Shown here: in pieces, positions 1 through 7,307 of the stretch
How the letters are laid out: the number at the start of each line of letters is the position of its first letter
How positions within the stretch are numbered: position 1 is the stretch's first letter
Assembly: GCA_003552765.1 (NCBI GenBank)
Contig: PUOI01000222.1
Location: 1-17,071, forward strand
Direction of reading: 5' to 3'
DNA: 17,071 nucleotides
Origin: Candidatus Hydrogenedentota bacterium
GTDB lineage: Bacteria > Hydrogenedentota > Hydrogenedentia > Hydrogenedentales > SLHB01
Made by a program: the position numbers and the translations under genes
The notes under the pieces: generated by a model
Database searches by the model: none
Seen by the model: the letters and a program-made list of their open reading frames with translations, nothing else
What the model was told of the DNA's origin: nothing

Positions 1-2
1 CC

Positions 3-1655
3 CTCCCCAGCCCAGGCCCGGCCGAAACCGACGCGCCGGAGAGCCGCCCCCTTGACCGCCTCCCGGCTCCAGCGGAGGTGGAGATGGAATATCAGGACGA
101 CATCCAACGCCTGCTGGACGAGGAACGGATTGATCTGGACCTGTTTTACCGGGTGATGGAGGACGACGGCGACATTCCACGTCTCCCCATGTCGGTCCGG
201 GAATGCGTCCGCATGGCGCTTGATCGCAACGACGACATCATCGTGGCATCGCACGACCCCCTACTCTCCGAAACGGATGTCTTTTCGGCGCACGGCGAGT
301 TTGATCCCGTAGCCTCCAGCAGCATCACCTACATACGTTCGGAGGAGACGGCGCCTTCCGATGTCGCGACCTTCGCGGGCGTTCGGGATACCGAGGCCCA
401 GCGCACCCGATCTTCCTATTCACTCTCCGGCCTGCTTGAATGGGGGACCGGCTACGACATCACGTTCAACCTGGACAAGGACCAGGGCACCTTCACCCAA
501 TTCCGTGACGAATGGAGCGGAGGCCTCAACGTCAACCTGACGCAACCGCTGTTGCGGGGCCGAGGGCGGGACATCACCACCACCCGCATCCAGCTCGCCG
601 AGAGAGGCCATGCGGCCGCTCAGGAGCAACTCATGAGCCAAGTGCTAACGACCGTGGGCGAGGTGGTGGACGCCTACTGGGACGTGGTGGCGGCCGAGGC
701 CACCGTGGAAGTTCGCGAGGAGAGCGTGGAGAACGCGGAGCGCCTCCTTGAGATGAACAAACAGCGCTACGAAATCGGCGAAGCCGCGTCCATCGACGTC
801 TTGCAGGCCCGTTCCGGCGTGGCGGCGCGCCAAGGCGACCTTATATCCGCGCGCGCTCAACTGCGCGACGCCGAGGACCGGCTTAAACAACTCATGAACC
901 TACGGGACAATGAGTATCTCGCCCTGGCCGGGATCCAGCCGGTCGATGCCCCGGAGTTGTTCGAGCCCGACTTCGACGAACAAAGCAGTGTGCAGCGCGC
1001 CCTCGCCAACCGGCCCGAAATCCAAGCCGCCCGCCTGGAAATCGAGTCCGCCCAGATCGAGCAGCGCCAGGCCGCGGACGAGATGCAACCCGAACTTGAC
1101 GCCACCGGCACGCTCTTCGCCGGCGGACGCAACGACTCCATAAGCGGCGTGTTCGAGGGGACCACCGACCGGGCCGATCGCTCGTATAGCATTGGGGTTC
1201 AGGGTTCGGTGCCAATCACCAACCGCGCCGCCCGGGGCAATCATCAGCGCTCCCGTATCAGCACGCGCCAAGCCGAGGATCGTCTGCGAAGGACGGAACG
1301 CGAACTCATGCTTAGCGTTCGTCTAGCCATTCGGGCCGTGGAAACCGCACGGGTTATGGTGGAAAGCAGCCGGCAAACCCGCCGCCTCCAAGAGGCCAAC
1401 GTGGCCGCCGAGGAAACACGCCTCGAATTGGGGGCCACCACCAGCTATCGGGTGCTGGAAGTGCAGGAGGATCTTACCGAGGCCCAGGTGCAGGAAGTAC
1501 AAGCCATGGCCAGCTTTGAACAAGCGCTGACGGAGTTGCGCCAAGCCGAGGGCGTCCTTTTGCAAGTGATGGGCGTCGAATTCGACATGCCCGAACCCGA
1601 CGAACCTGCGGTCCCCTTCCTGCGCAGCGTCATGCCGTTCCCGGTCACGGATTAG
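3..1655 (+). CDS. TolC-family outer-membrane efflux protein, 5' end outside window
   Basis: This is an outer-membrane channel of the TolC/OEP family, which normally forms a trimeric barrel-tunnel exporting drugs, proteins or other substrates with an inner-membrane pump and a periplasmic adaptor. Counting from the GTG at 78, it shows the bipartite OEP layout. An acidic N-terminus is followed by a conserved entry helix (VRECVRMALDRN, about residues 40-51). A beta-rich segment follows, then long Ala/Glu/Arg-rich helical stretches around 180-300 and 310-510 that would build the periplasmic coiled-coil tunnel. The reading frame is open from base 3, with strongly G/C third positions and a Pro/Ala/Glu-rich sequence. 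Neither the GTG at 78 nor the ATG at 84 is followed by a signal peptide, which this family needs, so the true start is probably upstream of the window. The adaptor and pump genes are not here. The family call is firm; the substrate is unknown. Confidence 0.85.
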   Translation, partial: LPSPGPAETDAPESRPLDRLPAPAEVEMEYQDDIQRLLDEERIDLDLFYRVMEDDGDIPRLPMSVRECVRMALDRNDDIIVASHDPLLSETDVFSAHGEFDPVASSSITYIRSEETAPSDVATFAGVRDTEAQRTRSSYSLSGLLEWGTGYDITFNLDKDQGTFTQFRDEWSGGLNVNLTQPLLRGRGRDITTTRIQLAERGHAAAQEQLMSQVLTTVGEVVDAYWDVVAAEATVEVREESVENAERLLEMNKQRYEIGEAASIDVLQARSGVAARQGDLISARAQLRDAEDRLKQLMNLRDNEYLALAGIQPVDAPELFEPDFDEQSSVQRALANRPEIQAARLEIESAQIEQRQAADEMQPELDATGTLFAGGRNDSISGVFEGTTDRADRSYSIGVQGSVPITNRAARGNHQRSRISTRQAEDRLRRTERELMLSVRLAIRAVETARVMVESSRQTRRLQEANVAAEETRLELGATTSYRVLEVQEDLTEAQVQEVQAMASFEQALTELRQAEGVLLQVMGVEFDMPEPDEPAVPFLRSVMPFPVTD

Positions 1656-1680
1656 AACCGGACGCCGGCGTTCAGCGGTT
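1656..1680. terminator. Possible hairpin between convergent genes
   Basis: The 16-base gap between the convergent efflux and radical SAM genes contains a perfect 10-base palindrome (ACGCCGGCGT, 1662-1671). It is flanked by AACCG (1656-1660) and CGGTT (1676-1680), which can also pair. It could slow transcription in both directions, but no T-tract follows on either strand, so termination is only a guess. Confidence 0.2.
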
Positions 1681-3162
1681 ATGCGCGCCGCAGCACTTCT
1701 TGTATTTCCGGCCGCTGCCGCACGAACACGGATCGTTGGGCCTGGGAGGCTGAGCATTTCGCTCCTGAGCAGGCTTTGCCTGTGCGCCGCCGCCCATCCG
1801 CGCGAACCGCATCACGTTGGCGGGTGAACGGGAGGCCCGGATCTCGTCCGCCATGAACCGCATATAGGGGTCGACGTGGTGGAAGAACTTCTTGTACCCC
1901 GGACACAGGTAGTTGAGCCCGTATTCCCCATCCGGCGTGCGCGTGAACCGGTACTTGGGACACCCGCCGTTGCACGCGAAACGCACCTCACACCGCTGGC
2001 AATACTGGGGCAGGTCCGCGGCCTTGGACGCGCCGAACCCCTGCTGGGCATCGCTGGTGACAAGCTCGCTCAGGGGTATTTCCTGTAGATTGCCGCGGCG
2101 GTAGCCGGGATACACATAGTGGTCGCACGCATAGATGTCGCCGTTGTGTTCGAGAGCAAGCGCGTTGCCACACGTCGGCGCATAGACGCACAGACTGGGC
2201 GGATACCCCAGCCAAGCCTCAAGGGCGATGTCGAAGAGTTGAACAAACACTCGGCCGACATCGCGCCGCACCCAGTGGTCGAAGATCTTGCAGTAGAAGT
2301 TGCCATAGGCCTCGGGCGTCACCGACCAGTCATAGACTTTCGGGTTGCCTTCGGGAGGCACGCCGCTTCCACCGGCATCCTCGCTTGCCAGGGTATCCTC
2401 GGGCCGTTCGACTATGGGGATGAATTGAAGATATTGGCTGCCGATATCCCGCAGGAAACGGTACACCTCCAGGGGGCGATCGGCATTTCCCGCATGGACG
2501 CAGGTCAAGGTATTGAACTCGGCCTTGTAATCCTGCAGGAGCTTCAATGCGCGCAATACCCGGTACGCCGTGCCGTGGCCGCCCCGGTCCAGCCGGTACC
2601 GGTCGTGGCACTCCACGGGACCATCAATACTCAGCCCAACCAGCACTCCCTCCTCGGCGAAGCATTGGACCCACTCCTCGTCGAGCAGCAAGCCGTTGGT
2701 TTGGAAGGCGTTGTGGATCGTCTTGCCGTTGGCGTATTTTTTCTGAAAAGCAAAGGCTTTCTTGAAGAAATCCAGCCCCATCAGGGTAGGCTCGCCCCCT
2801 TGCCAGGCGAAGTGCACCTCGTCCATGGGCTGGGCTTCGATGTACTGCCGGACATAGCTCTCCAAGACCTCATCGTTCATCCGCCACTTCTTCGCGCCGG
2901 GGTAGAACTCTTCCTTGGGGGTGTAGAAGCAGTAGCTGCAATCCATGTTGCAGCCCGGGCCCGAGGGTTTCGCCATTATGTGGAACGGGCGGTGGGCGCG
3001 TTGGGAGGCCGGCCCGATCGGGTGGGCGGGCTCTTCGACGGGCCAAGGCACGCTGGGCTTGCCCTCGCGCTGGCTAAGTCCCTGGCGGATTTCCTCGGCG
3101 GACAGCTCCCCATAGGCGGTTCGCTGGATGCTGGCCGGGGCGGCGGTAGTTCCTTCTTCCAT
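1672..3162 (-). CDS. Anaerobic sulfatase-maturase-type radical SAM/SPASM protein with C-terminal SEC-C motif
   Basis: anSME enzymes convert the active-site Cys or Ser of sulfatases to formylglycine in the cytoplasm, using S-adenosylmethionine and three [4Fe-4S] clusters. The radical SAM motif CX3CX2C is at Cys71, Cys75 and Cys78, preceded by the family hallmark MAKPSGPG. The SAM-binding WQGGEPT lies at 120-126. A SPASM domain follows, with Cys325, 331, 346, 388, 391, 397, 401 and 420, as in anSME proteins that hold two auxiliary clusters. Residues 474-492 form a SEC-C zinc motif (PNDPCSCGSGRKYKKCCG). At 496 residues it is longer than a typical maturase of about 370-400, because of a roughly 60-residue N-terminal extension and the SEC-C tail. 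The ATG at 3162 has GGTGAGGG 10 bases upstream. No sulfatase gene lies in the window, so it probably acts on sulfatases encoded elsewhere; a related peptide-modifying role is possible. Confidence 0.88.
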   Translation of the reverse strand: MEEGTTAAPASIQRTAYGELSAEEIRQGLSQREGKPSVPWPVEEPAHPIGPASQRAHRPFHIMAKPSGPGCNMDCSYCFYTPKEEFYPGAKKWRMNDEVLESYVRQYIEAQPMDEVHFAWQGGEPTLMGLDFFKKAFAFQKKYANGKTIHNAFQTNGLLLDEEWVQCFAEEGVLVGLSIDGPVECHDRYRLDRGGHGTAYRVLRALKLLQDYKAEFNTLTCVHAGNADRPLEVYRFLRDIGSQYLQFIPIVERPEDTLASEDAGGSGVPPEGNPKVYDWSVTPEAYGNFYCKIFDHWVRRDVGRVFVQLFDIALEAWLGYPPSLCVYAPTCGNALALEHNGDIYACDHYVYPGYRRGNLQEIPLSELVTSDAQQGFGASKAADLPQYCQRCEVRFACNGGCPKYRFTRTPDGEYGLNYLCPGYKKFFHHVDPYMRFMADEIRASRSPANVMRFARMGGGAQAKPAQERNAQPPRPNDPCSCGSGRKYKKCCGAHNR

Positions 3163-3226
3163 GGCGTCTCTACCCTCACCTATTCACGCGGTGAACAGTA
3201 CCTCTTCAAGGCCAAATTTGTGGACG

Positions 3227-3327
3227 CCCCACCTCTCCCGTCATCGCCGCGAAAGCGGGGATCCAAGTCCCAAGAGCAGCGCCCCCGGTGGATCCCCGCT
3301 TTCGCGGGGATGACGGCGGGGGTGGGG
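3227..3327. repeat. Inverted repeat of the 'GTCATCCCCGCGAAAGCGGGGATCC' dispersed type
   Basis: Two 39-base arms (3227-3265 and 3289-3327) are near-perfect inverted copies separated by 23 bases. Each arm also folds alone through CCCCGC-TTTC-GCGGGG. This matches the very common bacterial dispersed repeat whose spurious translations read VIPAKAGI and DPRFRGDD; both strings appear on the minus strand here. The role is unknown. It may act as an RNA hairpin or be a small mobile palindromic element. Confidence 0.8.
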
Positions 3328-3533
3328 CACCCCCCAAGATTCGTCGACAGGGGCGTAGAACTCTCATGCACGCAGCAGCTACGCCCCCTAAAGGGACCGG
3401 TGAGTGATGGATTCATTTTTGACAGCATGTCAGGCTACGTCTGACAAAATCGGGGCATCCACTAATTCCGGGCCGAACGTGTACTAGTGTACTGTACGCC
3501 GTTAAATTGTGGGTAGCCACCAATTTTTGCGGT

Positions 3534-3588
3534 GAGGTGGCACGGGCTTCCAGCCCGTGATTCATGGCCTGCAAGGCCATGCCACCTC
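3534..3588. repeat. Cruciform-like repeat of the 'GGTGGCACGGGCTTCCAGCCCGTG' type
   Basis: An outer stem GAGGTGGCA (3534-3542) pairs with TGCCACCTC (3580-3588). It encloses two hairpins: CACGGGCT/AGCCCGTG (3541-3548 with 3552-3559) and CATGGCC/GGCCATG (3563-3569 with 3575-3581). The three stems give a cloverleaf-like fold. Elements of this kind occur as dispersed non-coding repeats in large bacterial genomes, including planctomycete-like ones, as I recall. It is not a tRNA. Confidence 0.7.
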
Positions 3589-3767
3589 CAAGCGAATTCA
3601 GTGCGGAGGTCAACAAGTTTAGGCTGGACGCTCCACTAGGGCCACAGCCGGTTGCCGGATGACAACGTCTCAGCATACTAGCAGTTTCACCACAGATGGC
3701 CCATGCCGTTACGCATTTCAAGCTAGCCATCCACAGGAGGCCACGGACCGGCTAGCGGGCATGCACG

Positions 3768-3967
3768 GCGCCGAAGGCGCCACAGGGAGTAGCCTGGGGC
3801 AAGCGAAGCGCAGCCCCAGGTCACAGGCCACCTACGGTATTGGTCCTGAAGGGACCGAAGAGCGCCGCTCCCGTGTTCCGTCCCTTCAGGACGGACATGT
3901 GGGCGGTTTCTATCCTGGGGCTGAGCTTCGCTTGCCCCAGGCTACGAGCTATCGCGCCTCTGGCGCG
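3768..3967. repeat. Composite nested palindromic repeat of about 200 bp
   Basis: The element is symmetric in layers. At its ends sit small hairpins, GGCGCC-GAA-GGCGCC (3768-3782) and CGCGCC-TCT-GGCGCG (3953-3967). Next inside, a 30-base arm at 3791-3820 is inverted at 3914-3943 with one mismatch. Further inside, a perfect 13-base arm GTCCTGAAGGGAC (3843-3855) is inverted at 3880-3892. Each 30-base arm is itself partly self-complementary (CCTGGGGC with GCCCCAGG). No transposase or clear reading frame is present. It looks like a non-coding dispersed element or a structured RNA. Confidence 0.7.
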
Positions 3968-4132
3968 TGTTGTGCTCATTATGCGTCACAGATTACCGTC
4001 TCAACCGGCGCCATGTTCCAGACAGGCCAGCTTTCCGAGAGCAAACACACAACCGGCACTCAATCTTCCCGCCGGAACAACGGGCTAGGCGGCTACAACG
4101 TGCAGCAAGCAGAATGGCAGGCCAGCCTACCG

Positions 4133-4324
4133 CTACCCGTCGCCGTCGAGATCGCCTCTGCAGAGCGCGCTCAGGGTGCAGCGGTGGCATGTCTCGGGGA
4201 GGGCCGCTCCATCCGCATCATCCTTACTCCCGGCCCGGCACCGGGCGGCGGCGTATTGCACGCCCAGCCACCCAACAAGCATCGCGAAGATGACGCCGGC
4301 CGCGGTCAACACAGAGCCGATCAC
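4133..4324 (-). CDS. Small single-span membrane protein with four cysteines, last gene of the rnf operon
   Basis: This 63-residue reading frame starts with GTG four bases after the rnfA stop. A GGAG sequence inside the end of rnfA lies 8 bases upstream of the start, which suggests translational coupling. Residues 3-27 form one hydrophobic membrane segment. A short hydrophilic tail then carries Cys29, Cys46, Cys49 and Cys55 (C-x16-C-x2-C-x5-C). Third codon positions are mostly G or C, as in its neighbours. The layout (one N-terminal helix, a Cys right after it, and three more Cys near the end) recalls NqrM (DUF539), which helps mature the iron centre between NqrD and NqrE, the homologues of RnfE and RnfA. 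The typical GSCGG string of NqrM is not seen, so homology is unproven. A role in assembling the intramembrane Fe-S cluster is inference. It could also be an unrelated small protein. Confidence 0.55.
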   Translation of the reverse strand: MIGSVLTAAGVIFAMLVGWLGVQYAAARCRAGSKDDADGAALPETCHRCTLSALCRGDLDGDG

Positions 4325-4328
4325 CGGT

Positions 4329-4910
4329 TCAGCTCCCGAGCCCGGCGAATCCCATGAACGCCATGGACAGAATGCCGGCGATGAGCAGGGTCAGCGCGGC
4401 TCCGCGGGCGATGCTGGGCACATCGGACAACTCGAGCTGTTCGCGAAGGCCCGCCATGAGCACGAGGGCGAGCATGAAACCAACACCGGCGCCCAAGCCA
4501 TATACGACGGTCTGCATGAAACCGTACTCACGGGCCGTGGCGAAAAGCGCCATGCCCATGATCGCGCAATTGGTGGTGATCAGGGGAAGGAAAATGCCAA
4601 GGGCGCGGAACAGCGTCTCACTGAACCGTTTGATGACCATCTCGACCAATTGCACGGTCGAGGCGATCACGGCGATATACGCGATGATCCGCAGGTAAGG
4701 GACATCCAGATACACAAGCAGCTGGTTGACAGCGTAGGTGCACACGGCGGCTACTGTCATCACGAAGATGACGGCGAACCCCATGGGAACGGCGGTCTTG
4801 AGTTTGGCGGACACGCCAAGAAACGGGCATATCCCAAGGAACGCCGCTAGCACGAAGTTGTTGATGATCGCGGCGTCAAGAAAGATGAAGCCAAGGGGAT
4901 CGGGATTCAT
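4329..4910 (-). CDS. rnfA: Rnf complex membrane subunit RnfA
   Basis: RnfA is an integral membrane subunit of the ferredoxin:NAD+ oxidoreductase that couples electron flow to Na+ or H+ export. It pairs with RnfE around an intramembrane Fe-S cluster. The 193-residue protein has about six hydrophobic spans and both conserved half-membrane motifs carrying a cysteine: NNFVLAAFLGICPFLG (Cys28) and ITTNCAIMG (Cys115). Length and motifs are standard for the family. Its ATG overlaps the rnfE stop in ATGA (4907-4910), and GAGGAGG lies 7 bases upstream inside rnfE. A small Cys-rich membrane protein follows four bases after its stop. Confidence 0.95.
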   Translation of the reverse strand: MNPDPLGFIFLDAAIINNFVLAAFLGICPFLGVSAKLKTAVPMGFAVIFVMTVAAVCTYAVNQLLVYLDVPYLRIIAYIAVIASTVQLVEMVIKRFSETLFRALGIFLPLITTNCAIMGMALFATAREYGFMQTVVYGLGAGVGFMLALVLMAGLREQLELSDVPSIARGAALTLLIAGILSMAFMGFAGLGS

Positions 4911-5560
4911 GTCACAGCCTCCTCTTCAGCCGCCAGCTTGCGCCGCTGTTGCCGCTCCGCCCACCACGCGAACACGATGAGCCAGCCGGCCAGGACGAGA
5001 AACGCGCCGGGCGGCAGGACCATGATCGCCCACGGCTGGAAATGCTCGCCAAACAGGTCAATGCCCATGAAGGTCCCGCTTCCCAGTATTTCGCGCACCA
5101 CGCCCAGGCACAGCAGCGCGAACGTGAAGCCAACCCCCATGCCCAAGGCGTCCAGCATCGTACGGCCCAGCGAGTTCTTGGACGCGAAGGCCTCGGCCCG
5201 GCCCATGATAAGGCAGTTCACCACGATCAACGCGATAAACGCCCCGAGATTGTCGTACAGCTCAAGGCTAACGGCTTGAATGACGTATTCCACCATCGTC
5301 ACGAAGGTCGCGATGATCACAATGAAGGTCGGGATGCGGACTTCCTTAGGGACAATCTTGCGGATGCAGGAGACGATGAAGGTGGACATGAACAACACGA
5401 ACGTGGTGGCCACCCCCATCGCGAGGGAGTTGATGACCGTGTTCGTCACCGCCAGCACCGGGCACATGCCCAGCAAAAAGATAAAGACGGGATTCTGCCG
5501 CCACAACCCCTTCAGGAAGGTGTCCATGCTCTGCGCTGTTTCAGACGCGGGGGCGCTCAT
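4907..5560 (-). CDS. rnfE: Rnf complex membrane subunit RnfE
   Basis: RnfE is the inverted-topology partner of RnfA in the membrane core of the Rnf pump. The 217-residue sequence has a short cytoplasmic N-terminus, then FLLGMCPVLAVTN (Cys33) and VVNCLIMGRAEAF (Cys116). These are the two cysteine motifs that, with those of RnfA, hold the intramembrane Fe-S cluster. Six hydrophobic segments can be seen, and the C-terminus is basic (QQRRKLAAEEE). The start overlaps the rnfG stop in ATGA (5557-5560), with GAGGAGG 7 bases upstream. The family is certain; RnfE is chosen over NqrD because of the surrounding rnf genes, including rnfB and rnfC. Confidence 0.95.
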   Translation of the reverse strand: MSAPASETAQSMDTFLKGLWRQNPVFIFLLGMCPVLAVTNTVINSLAMGVATTFVLFMSTFIVSCIRKIVPKEVRIPTFIVIIATFVTMVEYVIQAVSLELYDNLGAFIALIVVNCLIMGRAEAFASKNSLGRTMLDALGMGVGFTFALLCLGVVREILGSGTFMGIDLFGEHFQPWAIMVLPPGAFLVLAGWLIVFAWWAERQQRRKLAAEEEAVT

Positions 5561-6255
5561 GGTGCGGCCTCCTCAAGCGTATCAAGGCTGTTCTTCAACC
5601 GGCGGGCATGTTGCTCCATGCTCCGGTTAATGACAGCCACGACCGCTTCCACCGAGATGGTGGCCCCGGAGATGCCGTCAATCTGCCAGTCTTCTCGCGG
5701 CGCGCCCTCCTGTACGTGGGTCACCGGATTGCGCAACGTTTCTTCACTCGGCTCCAGACTCACGTCCAGTCCTTCTATGCTCTCCAGGAAATTGGAATCC
5801 CATGCGATGCGGTCTCCCAAACCCGGCGTCTCTTGATTCTCCAAGACGTTGAACCGGATGATTCTTTCCTCGACAGGGTCGTAGCCGAACAGCGCCCGTA
5901 TCATGTCCTGATACCCTTGGGCGCTTCCCCGGACGGCCACGCCAATGAGGTTGCCATCCTCATCGTATCCCGCAAAATACGGGGCGTTCTGTTCGTCCTC
6001 TTCCGGCACGCGTTCGATTCCTTCATTCGCCGGCGCGAACGCTACGCGATCCTCCGCCCCGGGCAAGACCTCGAATATGGCCTGTCGAAGGCGTTCGGCG
6101 CGGTTGGCTGCAATTCTGGGAGCCGTGGATTCGTATACCGTAACCATCAGCACGCCAGCCGCAAGCGCCACACCCCCCAGCGTCGCCATCATGTGGACGC
6201 TCTTGAGGAAGGGGTTCTCACCGCCCGCGGGAGGTTGAGGCGCTGTGTCATTCAT
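5557..6255 (-). CDS. rnfG: Rnf complex FMN-binding subunit RnfG
   Basis: RnfG is anchored by one N-terminal helix (about residues 24-42) and exposes an FMN-binding domain on the outer face of the membrane. There it passes electrons between the membrane core and RnfD. FMN would be bound covalently to Thr199 in the motif ISGAT (195-199), through a phosphoester bond made by the ApbE flavin transferase. No apbE gene is in the window. The conserved NQETPGLGDRI (140-150) is present. The start at 6255 is supported by AAGGAG 9 bases upstream and by the ATGA overlap with the rnfD stop. A longer open frame upstream of this ATG overlaps rnfD and lacks family similarity. The protein is 232 residues, a normal RnfG size. 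Confidence 0.93.
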   Translation of the reverse strand: MNDTAPQPPAGGENPFLKSVHMMATLGGVALAAGVLMVTVYESTAPRIAANRAERLRQAIFEVLPGAEDRVAFAPANEGIERVPEEDEQNAPYFAGYDEDGNLIGVAVRGSAQGYQDMIRALFGYDPVEERIIRFNVLENQETPGLGDRIAWDSNFLESIEGLDVSLEPSEETLRNPVTHVQEGAPREDWQIDGISGATISVEAVVAVINRSMEQHARRLKNSLDTLEEAAP

Positions 6256-7307
6256 GCCGCCTTGCTCCTTAATCTGCTTCCGTAGGTTCGCGGTTGAGTT
6301 AGTTGGTCGATGAGGGGCGAGGCCGCGTTCGCCAGCAGAATCGCGTACATGATCCCCTCGGGCAATCCACCGTACATGCGGATGATATAGGTGACGGCGC
6401 CAATCAGCACGCCATACACCCACATCCCGAAAGGCGAGGTGGGTGAAGCCACGAGATCGCTGGCCATGAACACCGCCCCCAGCATGAGCCCCCCGGACAA
6501 CAACATGAAGAAGGGGTTGGGATTCACATCAGGGTTCAGCGTGTAAAAGAATCCCCCAACAAGGAAAATGCTGGCGAAAATCGCGGCGGGAATCCGCCAG
6601 TTCATCATCCCGCGCGCGGCCAAATAAATCCCGCAGATCAGGATGATAAGGGCAGACGTTTCCCCCAACGAGCCGGCCGTGGTGCCAAAAAACAAATCCG
6701 CCAGACTCGTCGGTTGCTGTTCAAACAACTGCGCCGCCAACGGCGTGGCCCCCGTGAATCCGTCAATCCCGCTGTCTTCAACAAACTGTACGACGGAGAT
6801 GGGTTCCAGAAACGGCAAGGTGAACGACGAGGGAATCCCCTGCACAAACCGGCCGTCCATGTAGGGCGGGGTCCACGTCGTGATGGCCACGGGGAAACTC
6901 GCCTGCAGAAACGCGCGGCCCACCAGCGCGGGATTGAACACGTTGCATCCCAAGCCGCCGAACAAGGTCTTGCCCAGCACAATCGATACGACGCCGCCCA
7001 ACGCCCCCATCCATAGGGGGAAACCGGGCGGAAGCGTCAACGCGAGCAAGATGCCCGTCACGGCCGCGCTGTAGTCCCCAATTGGCGTGGGATTCCCGCT
7101 GGCCTTGGCGATGACGTGTTCGGTCAACACGCACGCTGCGGTGCAGGTCATCAGCAACAATAGCGCGCTAGCCCCATACGAGAATACGGCAAAGGCGCAA
7201 ATCGGCAACATGGCGTAGACCACGTTCGCCATGATCACCGGCGTCGTCAGCGCCTGCCGGACATGCGGGGGGCTGCGCAGTTCCATCACGAGGGAATTTT
7301 GACTCAT
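6252..7307 (-). CDS. rnfD: Rnf complex membrane subunit RnfD
   Basis: RnfD is a polytopic membrane subunit with a covalently bound FMN and forms part of the ion path of the Rnf pump. The 351-residue protein begins with SPPHVRQALTTPVIMANVV, typical of the family. It has about nine hydrophobic spans. FMN attachment is expected at Thr188 in GFTGATPL. Other conserved blocks are GCNVFNPALVGRAFL (120-134) and FMASDLVASPTSPFG (280-294). The ATG at 7307 overlaps the rnfC stop in ATGA and has GGAG 6 bases upstream. The frame stays open for 32 more codons into rnfC, but those codons are the rnfC reading frame shifted and lack similarity. Confidence 0.95.
   Translation of the reverse strand: MSQNSLVMELRSPPHVRQALTTPVIMANVVYAMLPICAFAVFSYGASALLLLMTCTAACVLTEHVIAKASGNPTPIGDYSAAVTGILLALTLPPGFPLWMGALGGVVSIVLGKTLFGGLGCNVFNPALVGRAFLQASFPVAITTWTPPYMDGRFVQGIPSSFTLPFLEPISVVQFVEDSGIDGFTGATPLAAQLFEQQPTSLADLFFGTTAGSLGETSALIILICGIYLAARGMMNWRIPAAIFASIFLVGGFFYTLNPDVNPNPFFMLLSGGLMLGAVFMASDLVASPTSPFGMWVYGVLIGAVTYIIRMYGGLPEGIMYAILLANAASPLIDQLTQPRTYGSRLRSKAA

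Larger units (their letters stand above)
3163..4132. other. Gene-free spacer rich in inverted repeats
   Basis: About 970 bases separate the start of the radical SAM gene from the end of the rnf operon. I see no convincing gene. Open frames here are short or cross repeat arms, and their translations carry signatures typical of translated dispersed repeats. The spacer holds three separate palindromic elements, listed individually, plus a small hairpin TGTCAG/CTGACA (3428-3433 with 3441-3446). Positions 3589-3767 and 3968-4132 show nothing I can name. Confidence 0.7.

Noticed and set aside
3180..3428. Short minus-strand frame of 82 codons upstream of the radical SAM gene.
   Set aside because: Its translation contains VIPAKAGI and LDPRFRGDD, the well-known products of reading through a dispersed palindromic repeat.
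2119..3444. Open frame of about 440 codons on the plus strand opposite the radical SAM gene.
   Set aside because: It is antisense to a clear enzyme and continues into the repeat arms at 3227-3327, so it is not a coherent protein.
3534..3588. Cloverleaf-like fold considered as a tRNA.
   Set aside because: The 55-base length, three GC-rich stems and absence of T-loop and anticodon-loop consensus do not fit a tRNA.
3413..3730. Minus-strand frame of 105 codons.
   Set aside because: It crosses the 3534-3588 cloverleaf repeat, lacks a family and a ribosome site, and looks like repeat read-through.
3227..3967. Cluster of repeats considered as a CRISPR array.
   Set aside because: The units are inverted, differ from each other and are not regularly spaced; no cas genes are present.
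3659..4357. Plus-strand frames across 3659-4357 and 3840-4088.
   Set aside because: They traverse the composite repeat and run antisense into the small Cys4 protein and rnfA. No domain can be recognised.
4907..4910. Idea that this cluster encodes Nqr in place of Rnf.
   Set aside because: rnfB and a ferredoxin-type rnfC with two cluster motifs are present, and NqrF is absent, so the complex is Rnf.
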